A stretch of DNA of 64,000 bases from Bolinopsis microptera (lineage: Eukaryota > Ctenophora > Tentaculata > Lobata > Bolinopsidae): assembly GCF_026151205.1 (NCBI RefSeq), contig NC_087081.1, forward strand, positions 1,725,886-1,789,885, read 5' to 3'. This document shows, one piece after another, positions 33,439 through 44,243 of this stretch (positions are counted from its first letter, which is position 1; the number at the start of each line of letters is the position of its first letter). Position numbers and translations under genes: made by a program. The notes beneath the pieces are model-generated. The model was not told the origin of the DNA. It worked only from the letters and a program-made list of their open reading frames with translations, and searched no databases.

Positions 33439-33835
33439 GCTGCAAAGAGCAATAAGTTACTATTTCTATTTTGTTTATTACTCGCTTTTACGCATGATAT
33501 AAACTATAAATAAATCTCTAAATCGGCGATCACGTAGGTAATGACTAATGATAAACCACGGAATTTAATTTATAATGTTTCCCACACTAGCTTTTAATAA
33601 TTCATTAAAGTGAGTACTTACTGACCTGTACCGACATTTATCAGGCAAGACCCCAAACATTTCTCCCCCGGGTACCCCACCAACGACAAGCGGTCCTCTT
33701 TCAGAAGCACGTTCTTTCCACCAAGGTAGTGGAGGCTGTCCCCTACCTTTCCATCAAAGTAAAGCCCTGCACGAAAGTTCAAATTAAGTTTACACTAATA
33801 CTTACTCATTACTCAAATATATATTTTTGAACTCT
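33439..33835. repeat. 397-bp target-site duplication of LINE-2, left copy (contains a coding exon)
   Basis: Equal in length to 45633-46029 and almost identical. It abuts the poly(A) end of the minus-strand LINE-2 (T run from about 33835). This position at the 3' tail is what target-primed reverse transcription predicts for a target-site duplication. Confidence 0.9.
33626..33766 (-). CDS. Gene C exon 6' (duplicate of exon 6)
   Basis: The minus strand has an acceptor (TTTCGTGCAG) before 33766 and a GTCAGT donor after 33626, around 141 bp in phase 1-1. It encodes LYFDGKVGDSLHYLGG then RLSLVGYPGEKCLG. It duplicates 45820-45960 through the LINE-2 target-site duplication. As a symmetric exon, it could be spliced after or in place of exon 6 without a frameshift. 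Confidence 0.65.
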
Positions 33836-34353
33836 TTTTTTTTTTTTTTTTTTTTTTTAATTTTTAATATTTTTATTTTTTAAATATGCAACCTACTAAA
33901 ACCAATGGAGCCCTCCTCGGGGTCATTCCTCTCGCATTTGCGAAAGTCGTCCCAAAGGTGTAAAAGGAGGTCAGGATTTGTACCCGCCAGGCTCTTACAT
34001 CGCTAATTGTTGACCATCGGCCTTCACTGAAGGTAAGTTTTTTTTAAGTGGAGGCCAACCGTCAGCTTTGGATGCAGGGCCAAGCGGGAAACAACGTCAG
34101 GGCCCCTTTCTACTTAGGCCATGTTGGTTTTGGCAGATACTGTGGTAATAAAATATAAGTGAATGAGTGAAATGAAGTGAGTGAAAAGGGTGTAAGAGAG
34201 GAGGCTGGAGGAGCTTGTAAGAAATTTAGGAAAGGAAGGAAGCAGGGCATGTACTACAAAAAGACAGCTACTAGTAGTACTGCAAGATTGTAACAATAAC
34301 CGATAAAAATTAAATAACATAGACAGCAATAAAAATGGAGTGGACATATTACC

Positions 34354-35265
34354 CTAATCGGCCAAGATCGACACAATAGAACTTTTGTGACCTATTTTAT
34401 CTCCTTGAAGTGATAGCTTAAGAAGTTTGATATACCCCTGCCAGATCGGCAAGTCTCCTGCCTGAAATTTTTTGCTAATGTACCATTTGGCAACGATATT
34501 AAAATAATTTATAATTTGTGAAGTGTGATTACAGACTATAAAATTAATTTTAGTGGGATCTTCGTAATTTCTATCGATTTTCCTTTTAATAAAGTCTTCA
34601 AGTATTGTGATGAAGCTATTTGTGTGAATACAATGGAGGAAAATATGAGGAATAGTTTCTAAATATGTTTTACACAGGCTACACATGAGAGTATCTGTAA
34701 CAATTTTCATCTTATGTCTCATGTATCTACAAGTTGTGATCCTCATTAAAAGTTTGTACTGAAATTGGATCAACTTAAAGTTTTTAGATACTAAGAAAAA
34801 CAGGTTGCTTAGAACGACTGCCCAGTCGATGGAATGACTGTTCAAGTCGATAACCCACTGACGTAAAGGAGACAACTCGTTTGGGCAAATAGAATCGTAC
34901 ATTTTATCCCGAATTTTGCTTCCCTTCACCTGCCCAGTTGCAGAATGTAAAAATTGAAGTTTTATATTCGGGTCAACAAATTCGATATTCCTTGAGTTAA
35001 TCGTGGGACAGTTATATCTCCGTATCCCCATGATAATGTTACAGTAATCAATTTTGGAAATCGCATTCGGAGACAGCTCCCACTTGTTCATGAACATATC
35101 GTAGTTAAGGAGTGTACTTTGATCTATAGAAAGGAAATCTGAGATGTAAAATATTCCCTTATCAATAAGATGATTGTTCCAAAGTTTGGACCCGATGTCA
35201 GTTATTGCTGGGTTGGACCACACACAGTGATCAATAGAACCCAAGGCTGCATTAGCCGAACTAAT
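34354..35265 (-). pseudogene. LINE-2 ORF2, C-terminal part beyond the Gypsy insertion
   Basis: The frame continues the RT ORF that stops at the right side of the Gypsy insert; the 5-bp duplicated target is the joint. It has no catalytic RT motifs. It contains a Cys/His motif, CSLCKTYLETIPHIFLHC, of the zf-RVT kind found at the end of L1/Tx1-like ORF2 proteins. It ends at 34354. The apparent N-terminal part of the longer ORF (up to 35439) is antisense Gypsy LTR, not LINE protein. Confidence 0.75.
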
Positions 35266-35396
35266 AGTTATATATTGATTGCTAATAATATATTGATTAC
35301 TATATTGATTTAATTCTATATCATTATAGGGGTTTTTAATACACAAATGAGAGTTTCCCTTGTACGATGATCGACCCTGACAACAAAGATTTATCT
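35266..35396 (+). repeat. Gypsy 5' LTR (131 bp)
   Basis: Unusually short LTR. It contains the ATG (35367) that opens the gag-pol frame, 30 bases before its end. The sequence right after it, GGCGACGAGGATAAGG, would be the primer-binding region. Confidence 0.85.
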
Positions 35397-38300
35397 GGCG
35401 ACGAGGATAAGGAGAAATCATCGTCATCACAACAACCACCAGTTATTGAGTCAACTTTAACTCCAAGGAGGAGAATGCAATCAGATCATGGAAACCCGGT
35501 TGGACAATGGTCAGAAAGTAGTAAACTCAGATCATGGTTCGAACGTTTAGAAGTGGTATTCATGGATCTAGAGGATGAAAACTCAAATGAAAAGTGGAAA
35601 GCTGTTAAACTCATCAAATGGATTGGACCAGAGGGTTATGAGCGGCTGAAAATGCTGTGTGCGCCCAACCTGCCAATCGAAGAACCGTACAATACTCTTA
35701 AGGAACTGTTACTTAACAATGTGGATCCGGAGCCTACAGTGTTATCTCAGAGATACACATTTTCCAGATTACAACAGGGGACACTTTCAGTAAGCGACTG
35801 GGAGGCCTTGTTAAGGTTTCATGCAGCTAAGTGTGGCTATGGAGCACACTACGAACAAGCGGTGAGGGATCAGTTTATATTTGGTCTGGCTTGTAACGAG
35901 ACGAGAATAAAGCTGCTGGAACTGGAAACTGTTACGTTGAAGAACGCCTTCAGCAAAGCAGAGGCGAGGGAACGAGCCCAAAAGGATAGCCACGTGTTCA
36001 AGAAAGGTACGACAAACAGAGCAGAGGTTCACAAGGTGAACCAAACAAGAAGATACCCCTCATCTTCAACTTCGACGGGAGCCAGAGCTCAGTTCAGATC
36101 TGGAGAGTCTACACAGGGTGGTAAGAAAAGTATCGAAAAGAAGGTATGTGCTAGGTGTAAGTTGAATGTCAAATCCAACAATTGTACTGAAAAGCAGTGC
36201 AAGACTAGCTGTTTCCACTGTAAGAAGTTGGGACACACCCGGACTCAATGTAGAAATTTAGGAAGAGATTTTAACCAGAATTCTGTAAATGTCGATGAAA
36301 GTAGTGATTGCATATGTGAAACTCAATCTTTGAACTATATCGCTGTGAATAAAGTATCTAGCAGTAGCGAGAAAGTATTTGTAAACGTACATGTTCAATT
36401 TAAATGTTTAAAGTTAGAACTTGATACAGGATCAGCACTGACATGTATCAGTGAATCGTTATTTACAAAATTATTTCCAGATTTGGTACTGAAGCCGACG
36501 AGACAGATTTTGAAAGTCGCTAATGGGTCGACTATTGATAAAGTACAAATGTGTGATGTAGACATGAGATATGGGCAGATCAGACATCACCAGGTGAGAC
36601 TGTATGTGGCTTCAGATCCATTTCCTGCGTTGTTAGGCCGTGACTGGATCGCGTTGATCTGGGGACAGGATTGGTCAAGTAAACTGTTAAGTCAGGACAC
36701 GTTTTCTTGCACCAGGCTAGCTGTTAAGGATAAGTTAGCAGGCAAAGGTACAGAGGGATATAACAAGGTATCCGTACCAGGTTATGCATCAGTTGTTCCA
36801 GGTGACGTGACAGACGGAGATCATGACGACCACGGTGAGTATCTGTATAGGTTAGACCAGAAGGGTGCTATAAGACAGACCGTGACCAATGACAAGACAG
36901 TGAGCGACAGTTTCTCTACAGACGAGAAGTCGCGTGAAGCTCGGTTAGCTAAGCTGAGACAGAGCAAAGTGTTTGAACCTGGTATTGGAGAAGTGGTTGG
37001 GTACGAGGCTCAGCTACAACTGAAAGAAGACTTCAAACCTGTGTTCCGGAAAGCAAGGACTGTTCCGTACGCTCTGAAGGAACGCATCGAGGAGACGATT
37101 GACCAGATGGTTGCAGACAAGATTCTGACTCCAGTTGATCACAGTCAGTTCGCTTCACCGATTGTGCCAGTTCTAAAACCTGATTCCACAGTTCGGATCT
37201 GCGGAGACTACAAGAGTACTCTGAACATAAACCTCGAGACTAAACAGTATCCACTGCCTACTGTTGACGAGTGTTTCCACCCTATGAGGGGAGGAAAGCA
37301 GTTTTCGAAACTGGACATCAGACAAGCTTATAATCATCTTGCATTGAGAGAGGCAGACAAGAAGCTGACCACGATAAACACGACGAAAGGTTTATTGGTA
37401 TGGAATCGGTTGCCATACGGTGTATCGTCTGCTACCGCCATCTTTCAGCAAACTATGGATAGTGTACTAAGAGGGTGTAAAAGTACCGTGTGTCGTGTAG
37501 ACGATATACTAGTGACCGGACAAACCGAAGAGGAACACCTGGATAATCTAGAGGAAGTTATAAAACGGCTAGAAGTCGCAAACTTCAGATGCAACTTGAA
37601 GAAAAGTGAATTCCTGAAAGACGAAGTGAAATACTTAGGCTATTTGATCTCAGCAGAAGGAATACGACCCAGTGTAGATAAGGTAGAGACACTGATGAAA
37701 GCTGATTACCCAGAATCGTTACCCGCTCTTATATCATTCCTGTCAGCGTGTCAATACTACGGACGGTTCATCAAGAATCTTTCGACGATAGTGGAACCAT
37801 TAAACAAACTGAGACGTGGAGTACCGTGGAAATTTGAAAAAGAGGAGAAACAAGCTTTTGACGCTTTGAAGAAGGCACTAGCTTCAAGTGCTGTAGTGAT
37901 TCCTTATGATCCAAAGTTGGCTGTTAAGATAGACACTGATGCGTTCAAAACTGGTTTGGGTGCAGTTATATCGCATGTTTTCGAAGATGGAACGGAGAGG
38001 CCGATTGAGTTTGTGTCTCGAACGTTGTCTAAAGCAGAAAGGAATTATTCCCAAATCGAGAAAGAAGCTCTAAGTCTTGTATGGGGTGTTACCAAGTTCC
38101 ACAGATTTGTGTATGCAAGACGATTTACACTTGTGACGGACCATAAACCCCTGGTGTATATTCTAAAGGAGAACAAAACGATACCCGAGATGGCTGCGAG
38201 CAGACTAGTACGATGGGCTCATACTCTCGCATGTTACCAGTACAAGATACAGTACAGACCAACTGAGGAGCACTCCAACGCTGATGTGTGTTCCAGATAT

Positions 38301-39812
38301 CCGCTGAAGATCGTAGAGGACGACGACACTGACGTGGCTGATGTGTTTTTCAACACGTTTGCCGAGACTCCCATTATTAACTTTAACTCAGTTAGCAGGT
38401 TAACTAGGTTAGATAGCGTACTTAGCAAGGTTATGAAGTTTGTGTTAGAGGGTTGGCCTAGCAGGTTAACTAAATATCAGGAGGATATTAGACCATACTT
38501 CGAGAGACGGACTGAATTGTCGACAGAACAAGGATGTGTGCTATGGGGTAGCCGGATCATAGTACCAGAAAAGCTCAGAGAAGAAGTTCTAGAGTTGCTG
38601 CATCTAGCACATCAAGGAGTTGTGGCAGTGAAAGCTCTAGCTCGCTCGTATGTGTGGTGGCCACGCATAAACGATGACATTGAGAAGATGACAAAGAAAT
38701 GTGGAGCATGTCAAGACAGTCAGAATCTTCCAAACAAGTCAAAGCCCCATCCTTGGAAACCAGCAACGAGACCTTGGGAACGCATACACGTGGACTTTTG
38801 TGGACCTGTTCACGGTGTAATGTGGTTAGTGGTTGTCGACGTGTATACGAAATGGATTGAGGTGATTAACATGAAGTCCAGTACTACTTCATCATCTACA
38901 ATCAGAGAGTTGAGAAAGTTGTTCGCAATACATGGTTTACCAGTTATATTGTGTTCTGATAATGCACAACAGTTGAAGAGTGAAGAGATCGTTAACTTCC
39001 TGAAAAGTAACGGTATTCAACCTGTATTAGTACCGACTTATTCTCCAAATACGAACGGCATAGCGGAAAGAGCAGTGCAGACTTTCAAGAGAGCAATGGA
39101 GAAAGCTGGAAGAAGAAATTTAGATTACGAGAAGAATCTCGCAAACTGGTTACTACAATACAGAAACACACAAAATTCTGTAACGAAGAAATCACCAGCA
39201 ATGATGATGTTCAACAGACCCACGAGAACTCTACTTTCACTGTTGGATCCGTTAACCAACAGACCTGATAATCTGGATAGATATCTGAAAAATGGTGAAG
39301 AAAAGACGCTAAGAACATTCCAGATTGGAGAGAGAGTGAGAATATACAACGTGAGGACAGACCAGTGGTATAAAGGTAATATTATAGGCAAGGAAGGTTG
39401 TAAAGTTTACTTGGTCAAATCCCTGTCTGGTAATGTAGAACGCAGGCATGTGGATCATTTAGTCCGTGCAGTCGATCTTGATGACTGGCCTGATTCAGTA
39501 GAACCGTGTGAACATGAGAATACACACGTGCCTTGGCATAAACCCAGTGCTTTTGAACCAGAGCCTGACCAAGCGGTACCTATTATTAATAATCCTGAGC
39601 CTAAAACCAGTAACATACCGCAGCCGACTATTGACTTGAGCTTAAAGAGGCCTAAACTTGTAGCTAAGCAGCCTGTTATTGAGCTTATTAGGCAAAATCC
39701 CAGTGACAGTATGATTGGAGCTAAATCCAATACTGCAAAATCTACACGTGTCTCAAACCGGCTGAAGACCAATGTTGAAAGATATAACTACTTTAAACTT
39801 GGAGGTAATTAA
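35367..39812 (+). CDS. Gypsy gag-pol polyprotein, single ORF
   Basis: 1481 codons with no frameshift between gag and pol. Gag (about 45-215) is followed by a zinc knuckle C-x2-C-x4-H-x4-C (282-295). Protease has the active-site DTGS (353-356). Reverse transcriptase (about 575-745) has FSKLDIRQAY and the catalytic RVDD (710-713; most relatives have YVDD or YIDD). RNase H starts near IDTDAF (D856). Integrase has an HHCC finger (H1079, H1082, C1112, C1115) and a D1143-D1198-E1234 triad with 35-residue spacing. Layout and motifs resemble Mag/K02A2.6-type Gypsy elements; there is no chromodomain and no env. The first ATG lies in the LTR, so the reading frame crosses the primer-binding site; a later ATG (codon 37) is an alternative. 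All catalytic residues are intact. Confidence 0.92.
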   Translation: MIDPDNKDLSGDEDKEKSSSSQQPPVIESTLTPRRRMQSDHGNPVGQWSESSKLRSWFERLEVVFMDLEDENSNEKWKAVKLIKWIGPEGYERLKMLCAPNLPIEEPYNTLKELLLNNVDPEPTVLSQRYTFSRLQQGTLSVSDWEALLRFHAAKCGYGAHYEQAVRDQFIFGLACNETRIKLLELETVTLKNAFSKAEARERAQKDSHVFKKGTTNRAEVHKVNQTRRYPSSSTSTGARAQFRSGESTQGGKKSIEKKVCARCKLNVKSNNCTEKQCKTSCFHCKKLGHTRTQCRNLGRDFNQNSVNVDESSDCICETQSLNYIAVNKVSSSSEKVFVNVHVQFKCLKLELDTGSALTCISESLFTKLFPDLVLKPTRQILKVANGSTIDKVQMCDVDMRYGQIRHHQVRLYVASDPFPALLGRDWIALIWGQDWSSKLLSQDTFSCTRLAVKDKLAGKGTEGYNKVSVPGYASVVPGDVTDGDHDDHGEYLYRLDQKGAIRQTVTNDKTVSDSFSTDEKSREARLAKLRQSKVFEPGIGEVVGYEAQLQLKEDFKPVFRKARTVPYALKERIEETIDQMVADKILTPVDHSQFASPIVPVLKPDSTVRICGDYKSTLNINLETKQYPLPTVDECFHPMRGGKQFSKLDIRQAYNHLALREADKKLTTINTTKGLLVWNRLPYGVSSATAIFQQTMDSVLRGCKSTVCRVDDILVTGQTEEEHLDNLEEVIKRLEVANFRCNLKKSEFLKDEVKYLGYLISAEGIRPSVDKVETLMKADYPESLPALISFLSACQYYGRFIKNLSTIVEPLNKLRRGVPWKFEKEEKQAFDALKKALASSAVVIPYDPKLAVKIDTDAFKTGLGAVISHVFEDGTERPIEFVSRTLSKAERNYSQIEKEALSLVWGVTKFHRFVYARRFTLVTDHKPLVYILKENKTIPEMAASRLVRWAHTLACYQYKIQYRPTEEHSNADVCSRYPLKIVEDDDTDVADVFFNTFAETPIINFNSVSRLTRLDSVLSKVMKFVLEGWPSRLTKYQEDIRPYFERRTELSTEQGCVLWGSRIIVPEKLREEVLELLHLAHQGVVAVKALARSYVWWPRINDDIEKMTKKCGACQDSQNLPNKSKPHPWKPATRPWERIHVDFCGPVHGVMWLVVVDVYTKWIEVINMKSSTTSSSTIRELRKLFAIHGLPVILCSDNAQQLKSEEIVNFLKSNGIQPVLVPTYSPNTNGIAERAVQTFKRAMEKAGRRNLDYEKNLANWLLQYRNTQNSVTKKSPAMMMFNRPTRTLLSLLDPLTNRPDNLDRYLKNGEEKTLRTFQIGERVRIYNVRTDQWYKGNIIGKEGCKVYLVKSLSGNVERRHVDHLVRAVDLDDWPDSVEPCEHENTHVPWHKPSAFEPEPDQAVPIINNPEPKTSNIPQPTIDLSLKRPKLVAKQPVIELIRQNPSDSMIGAKSNTAKSTRVSNRLKTNVERYNYFKLGGN

Positions 39813-40174
39813 ATTTATCGTGAGTAGTATTCACCACTTTAGGTGAGAATTGTTTAACTTATTAAAATGAGAATTGTTTAACTTATTAAAATGAGACGGG
39901 AAATTGTTTTGACTAACCCGAAGCTTGAAGCTTATTTTATCAAACAGAATAAAAGTATTTTTAAGTTTTTATATTGTGCAGAACAAATAATTGGTTAAGT
40001 TTTCAATCTTCGAGATATGAACGTTTTGAATCTTTACGTAGGGCGTGAACGCCGAATTTAGATTTTATATAGCGCCAGTGCAAGTGCGCGCATTTTCCTA
40101 ATAATTTTAAAAGCCGCGCAAGACTCGTGCCAGTGTTTTTAAATGACCGATTTTCCTGTTTTAAAAAGGGGAGA
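39813..40174 (+). other. Gypsy 3' non-coding region
   Basis: AT-rich stretch between the pol stop and the 3' LTR. A 27-bp GAGAATTGTTTAACTTATTAAAAT-like unit is duplicated at 39845-39890. It ends AAAAAGGGGAGA just before the LTR, a plausible polypurine tract. Confidence 0.7.
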
Positions 40175-40305
40175 AGTTATATATTGATTGCTAATAATAT
40201 ATTGATTACTATATTGATTTAATTCTATATCATTATAGGGGTTTTTAATACACAAATGAGAGTTTCCCTTGTACGATGATCGACCCTGACAACAAAGATT
40301 TATCT
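40175..40305 (+). repeat. Gypsy 3' LTR (131 bp)
   Basis: Identical to the 5' LTR over all 131 bases by eye; followed by the CTAAT target duplication. Confidence 0.9.
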
Positions 40306-41590
40306 CTAATCTTCCACTCAGTGTAGCAATTAAGTACGTCCTGTGTAAAATTACAGTTGATATTAGCGAGACCGTTTTCTACAGAGATGGTGATGTGCTC
40401 GGGAAATTTCAGTTGCATAATCATAATATCTTTCCAAGTGTGGTGAAAGGAATCATTTAGTAGCTTTGAAATAAGACTAGTTTTAAGACCTATAATAAAA
40501 TCGGATAAATAAAATAGTCCCAGGCCTCCATGTTCCTTGTTTCGGGTTATGATTTCACGTTTTATTTTATCCCGTTTGCAACCCCAAAGAAAATGGAATA
40601 TAATCGTGTCAAAAGTTCTGATAAAGGAAGCATCTGGTCTGGGGAGAGGAGGAACCAGGTATGTTAATTGGGAAAAGAGGAGAGTTTTGATAACCGTACA
40701 TTTACCCATTACCGTCAGATCCCTCTTGTTCCACCTGTTAATCCAAGACCGAACCTTAATCAATTTATCATTATAATTACTGTTGACTATATCCATAAGT
40801 GAGCCATCATTCCTATAAACTATACCCAAAGCCGTAAAGTTATTTGTAATAAAATCATCGCCGTAGTTTATTTGAAGGGACGCTAGAAGAGTTGTATTAA
40901 GGCGAGCACGACCTAAAGGAATACATCTAGTTTTGTCGATGTTAGCTTTACACCCCGAGCACTTAGCAAACGTTCTGAGTTCTACCATAACTGCCTCTAC
41001 ACTCTCTATTGAAGCTTTCAGAAACAGATCAGTGTCGTCTGCAAAGAGACTCTGTAGAATTTCTACACCCGATATGTTAATACCCCTGATATTAGGGTTG
41101 ATCTGAAGTTTATTCGAGAATGTTTGAGCCACAAGTAGAAATAGAATAGGAGAGAGTGGGCTACCCTGATGAAGACCTCTGAGGAGATAAATAGGTGCGC
41201 TTAAAAACCCATTAATATTTGCATAGCTAAAGCACGCTTGAAAAGCCACTTTAATCAACTTAATAATATAATCACTGAAACCTAATTTTTCAAGAGTACT
41301 GAAGACAAAGTTATGTTCTACCGAGTCAAAACACTTTTCAAAATCAATCTGTAAAAGGAGACCCTCTTGTTCCGAGTCGTTGTTAAATGATTCCAGAACC
41401 ATTGACATGAGAATAAGATTATCTGCTGTACTCCTGCCTGCTTGAAAGCCTGACTGGGTTTTGCTGATAATGCTAGGGATAGCCTTCATAATCCTATTCT
41501 TAGCTATATGTGTGAAGATTTTATAGTCAATGTTTAGCAGAGTAATAGGTCTCCAATTTTTTATGTAGTTAAGTTCCACTGGGCTTTTAG
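40306..41590 (-). pseudogene. LINE-2 ORF2, reverse transcriptase part
   Basis: The frame covers the RT palm and fingers: WRPITLLNIDYKIFT, QSGFQAGRSTADN, QIDFEKCFDSVEH, GLHQGSPLSP and the catalytic FADDTDLF (D181 and D182 counting from 41579). The motif style (RPI-LLN-DYKI) is that of the Tx1/L1 group. It is cut off from the endonuclease part by a one-base frameshift near 41590, at an A-run, and interrupted downstream by the Gypsy insertion; residues shown beyond 40306 in this frame are antisense LTR. Confidence 0.88.
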
Positions 41591-43177
41591 GCTTGGAATA
41601 AGAGTAAGAATACCTATTCTCTGCGAAGGCGACAGGCTTCCACTGTCAATAGATTCTAAATAGCAGTCGTAAAAGATCTGCCTGATATCCAACCAAAAGG
41701 TGTTATAAAATTCAGCAGATAACCCGTCCCAACCTGGGGATTTATTGTTTGTTAACTTGTTCACAATAGCATCCATTTCGTGTAACGAAATAGGTCCCTC
41801 CAGAGTTTCAGTAATTTCCTGTGGGATTTGCTCAAGCTCGCTGCTGGTTACATAATTATCTATCTCAGTGGGAGATGGGTTAGTTGAGTTATACAGATTC
41901 TGATAAAAGTTAACCACGTGACTAGAGATGTTATCCTGGTCTGTTAGTTCATTTCCGTCGTTGTCTATCAATTTACTAATACATTTTTTCTTGCCGTTTG
42001 ATTTTTCAAGTCCAAAAAAGTATTTAGTCGAGCGCTCCCCCTCCTCTGTCCATTTCACACGTGATCTGGTAATTGCACCTCTCACCTCCTGGTCTATAAT
42101 ATGATTTAAATCCAACTCTGCTTCAAATAATTTCTTCTGTAGTATCGTACAGTTTACTAGATTCGAATCGTTTTTACAGTCTTCAATATCTTTTTTTAAC
42201 TTTTCTTTTTTCATTGTGATTTCTTTTTTTTTCTTTTTACCAAAGGTCATTCCAAACTGTTTTATTTTGATTTTTATAACGTCCCAAAGACCCCTGTAAG
42301 AATCAAAGCTATCTTCTTTTGTATTATGAATGATTTTCTTTATTTCGTTAATAAAATTTTGATCTAGGAGGTGAGAGTTGTTAATTTTCCAATATCCTTT
42401 TCCGTGTGCAATAGTAGAGCCCTGGAGGGATAGCGAGATGTAGCTGTGATCAGATTTATAGCCATGGCTTATTTCTGTGTCACATACAGGTAGATTGACT
42501 AGGCTATCTTGGATCAAGAAAAAATCTAATCTAGACTGAGTTTTGTACTTTTTGTTAAAATGAGTAAAAACCCGTGCCTCAGCACCTCTGTTAAGACGGA
42601 AAATATCACTAAACCCATAGTCGCTAATGCAATCATTGAGAAAATTCTGGCAGCGACTATTTGCATGGGTGGTAGACCCCCCCTGTTTGTTCAACATGTT
42701 GTTCAGAACCGTGTTCCAGTCTCCCACAAATATTATATAATCATCTCGTGCACGACTGAGTGATTCTAAAAATACGTTTTCGAGAAATGAAACATCGTCA
42801 TTATTGGGGCAGTAGACATTCACTAAACACAGTTTGAGAGAGTCGTACTCTAACTCGACAAGGGTCGCACGACCTTGGCTGATGCTACGCTGGTTAATAA
42901 TATGGAGATTCGGAGCATCAGCTTTAACAAGGAAGGCAATTCCGGTCGAGTTTGATGTAACATGGTTAAAGATTATATCCCCATCCCAAGAATGTTTCCA
43001 GTCACTCTCAACTTGAGGAGTTGAGTGTGTTTCTTGGAGACAAATAATTTGCTCAGGTTTATTCTTCAGCCAGTTTAAAACAAGATTACGTTTAATCGGG
43101 TTACCCATGCCATTGCAATTAAAAGAACCGATTTTTGGGCATGCCAACCCACTATTGCTGTTATTTTGCGGAGTCAT
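41561..43177 (-). CDS. LINE-2 ORF2, endonuclease and RT N-terminal part
   Basis: ATG at 43177. An apurinic-type endonuclease comes first (about 1-240): IGSFNCNGM, ICLQETHS, VGDWN, SRLDFFLI and the final SDHSYI. This enzyme nicks the target that primes reverse transcription. A Lys-rich linker follows, then the start of the RT region (NKSPGWDGLSAEFY, then GILTLIP). The frame leaves the conserved alignment at the frameshift near 41590. L1/Tx1-like. Confidence 0.88.
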   Translation of the reverse strand: MTPQNNSNSGLACPKIGSFNCNGMGNPIKRNLVLNWLKNKPEQIICLQETHSTPQVESDWKHSWDGDIIFNHVTSNSTGIAFLVKADAPNLHIINQRSISQGRATLVELEYDSLKLCLVNVYCPNNDDVSFLENVFLESLSRARDDYIIFVGDWNTVLNNMLNKQGGSTTHANSRCQNFLNDCISDYGFSDIFRLNRGAEARVFTHFNKKYKTQSRLDFFLIQDSLVNLPVCDTEISHGYKSDHSYISLSLQGSTIAHGKGYWKINNSHLLDQNFINEIKKIIHNTKEDSFDSYRGLWDVIKIKIKQFGMTFGKKKKKEITMKKEKLKKDIEDCKNDSNLVNCTILQKKLFEAELDLNHIIDQEVRGAITRSRVKWTEEGERSTKYFFGLEKSNGKKKCISKLIDNDGNELTDQDNISSHVVNFYQNLYNSTNPSPTEIDNYVTSSELEQIPQEITETLEGPISLHEMDAIVNKLTNNKSPGWDGLSAEFYNTFWLDIRQIFYDCYLESIDSGSLSPSQRIGILTLIPSLKAQWNLTT

Positions 43178-44243
43178 TGTTAATCTGGAAATGGCCCCGC
43201 CCTTCCTTAGTGTAGCTTTTTACCCCCCCTGAATTAAACCCCAGAAATGAGGGTGATGGTGTCGTGAAAAAATGAGTATATACAATGGAAATAACACAAA
43301 AAACATGCACACACGACATAGAAACACGGAAAACGATCGTAGAAAAATAATTTCTACAATAATACAGCCTGTTTGTACTACAGCCTACACTGGCCCCGCC
43401 CTTATTATAACAGTTATTATCGGAATAATAGTAATACCAATAGTCGAAGTGACGAGGTAGCAAGGTGAGAAACACACTGTATCTAGGAAACATGAGTGAA
43501 CGCGTCGCAAGGAGAAGTTGTGACAGTTTACCCGAAACTGTAGCAGATAGAAGATCAGAAAATCTAGAACAAAATGAGAATGATAACAACTATATCATAA
43601 TGTTTATAGATACCGGTTATACACCGAGCAAGAGTTTTTTTTGTATGTTTGTTGGCATAGCCTTTATAAAGATTTTTTTTAACTTTTGAATAATGAATAA
43701 TGCACTGTACAAAAAATCAGTACGAGTCAAACAGACCCTTTTAAAATACCTATAAAACATAATAAAAAGGTGAAGGTGATAAAGAGGTAACTCACGTGGA
43801 CAAAAAACTGGTCTCTCGACGTCGATAATGTACAGGTGTTATAATGAGAGGGGATATTTTTATAAATACTAAGTTACCTTAACTGGAAAACGACTGCACG
43901 GAGCAAGCCAATCAATAATAAATTCAATAGAATCAGGCTGATGGATACAATATTATAAAAACTAGCGGATACATTAATATGAGGAGATACGCACGCTGAA
44001 TAACAGATAAGAAGTTGAAGAAGAGCCCTTAAGCCCTACCACGTAGCTCCCCCCACGGAACCCGTGAACCACTTCTTGGAGAATAGGCACACGCTGCATA
44101 CTTGCTATGCGTGAGTTAAGTGTTAAAACATGAAGGGGTCTCTCGAAAATCGTACGAGATAATACAATACAATACAGTGAGAACACGCTAGAGTGATATA
44201 CTAAAAGTTTATCAACTAATTAAAAAAATAGGTTATATAACAG
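43178..44243 (-). other. LINE-2 inter-ORF region, about 1.07 kb
   Basis: Long spacer between ORF1 stop and ORF2 start. It holds small ORFs (43161-43589, 43974-44186) without recognisable motifs. Confidence 0.5.

Larger units (their letters stand above)
35266..40305 (+). mobile_element. Complete Gypsy (Metaviridae) LTR retrotransposon
   Basis: Two identical 131-bp direct repeats (35266-35396 and 40175-40305) bound one gag-pol ORF and are flanked by the 5-bp target duplication CTAAT (35261-35265, 40306-40310). Identical LTRs mean very recent insertion. The LTRs begin AGTTAT and end TATCT, not the usual TG...CA. No envelope ORF follows pol; about 360 bp separate the stop from the 3' LTR. Confidence 0.92.

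Noticed and set aside
35266-35439. N-terminal extension of the minus-strand LINE ORF (35439 downward)
   Set aside because: It is antisense Gypsy LTR and gag sequence; the LINE frame really begins at the insertion joint at 35265.
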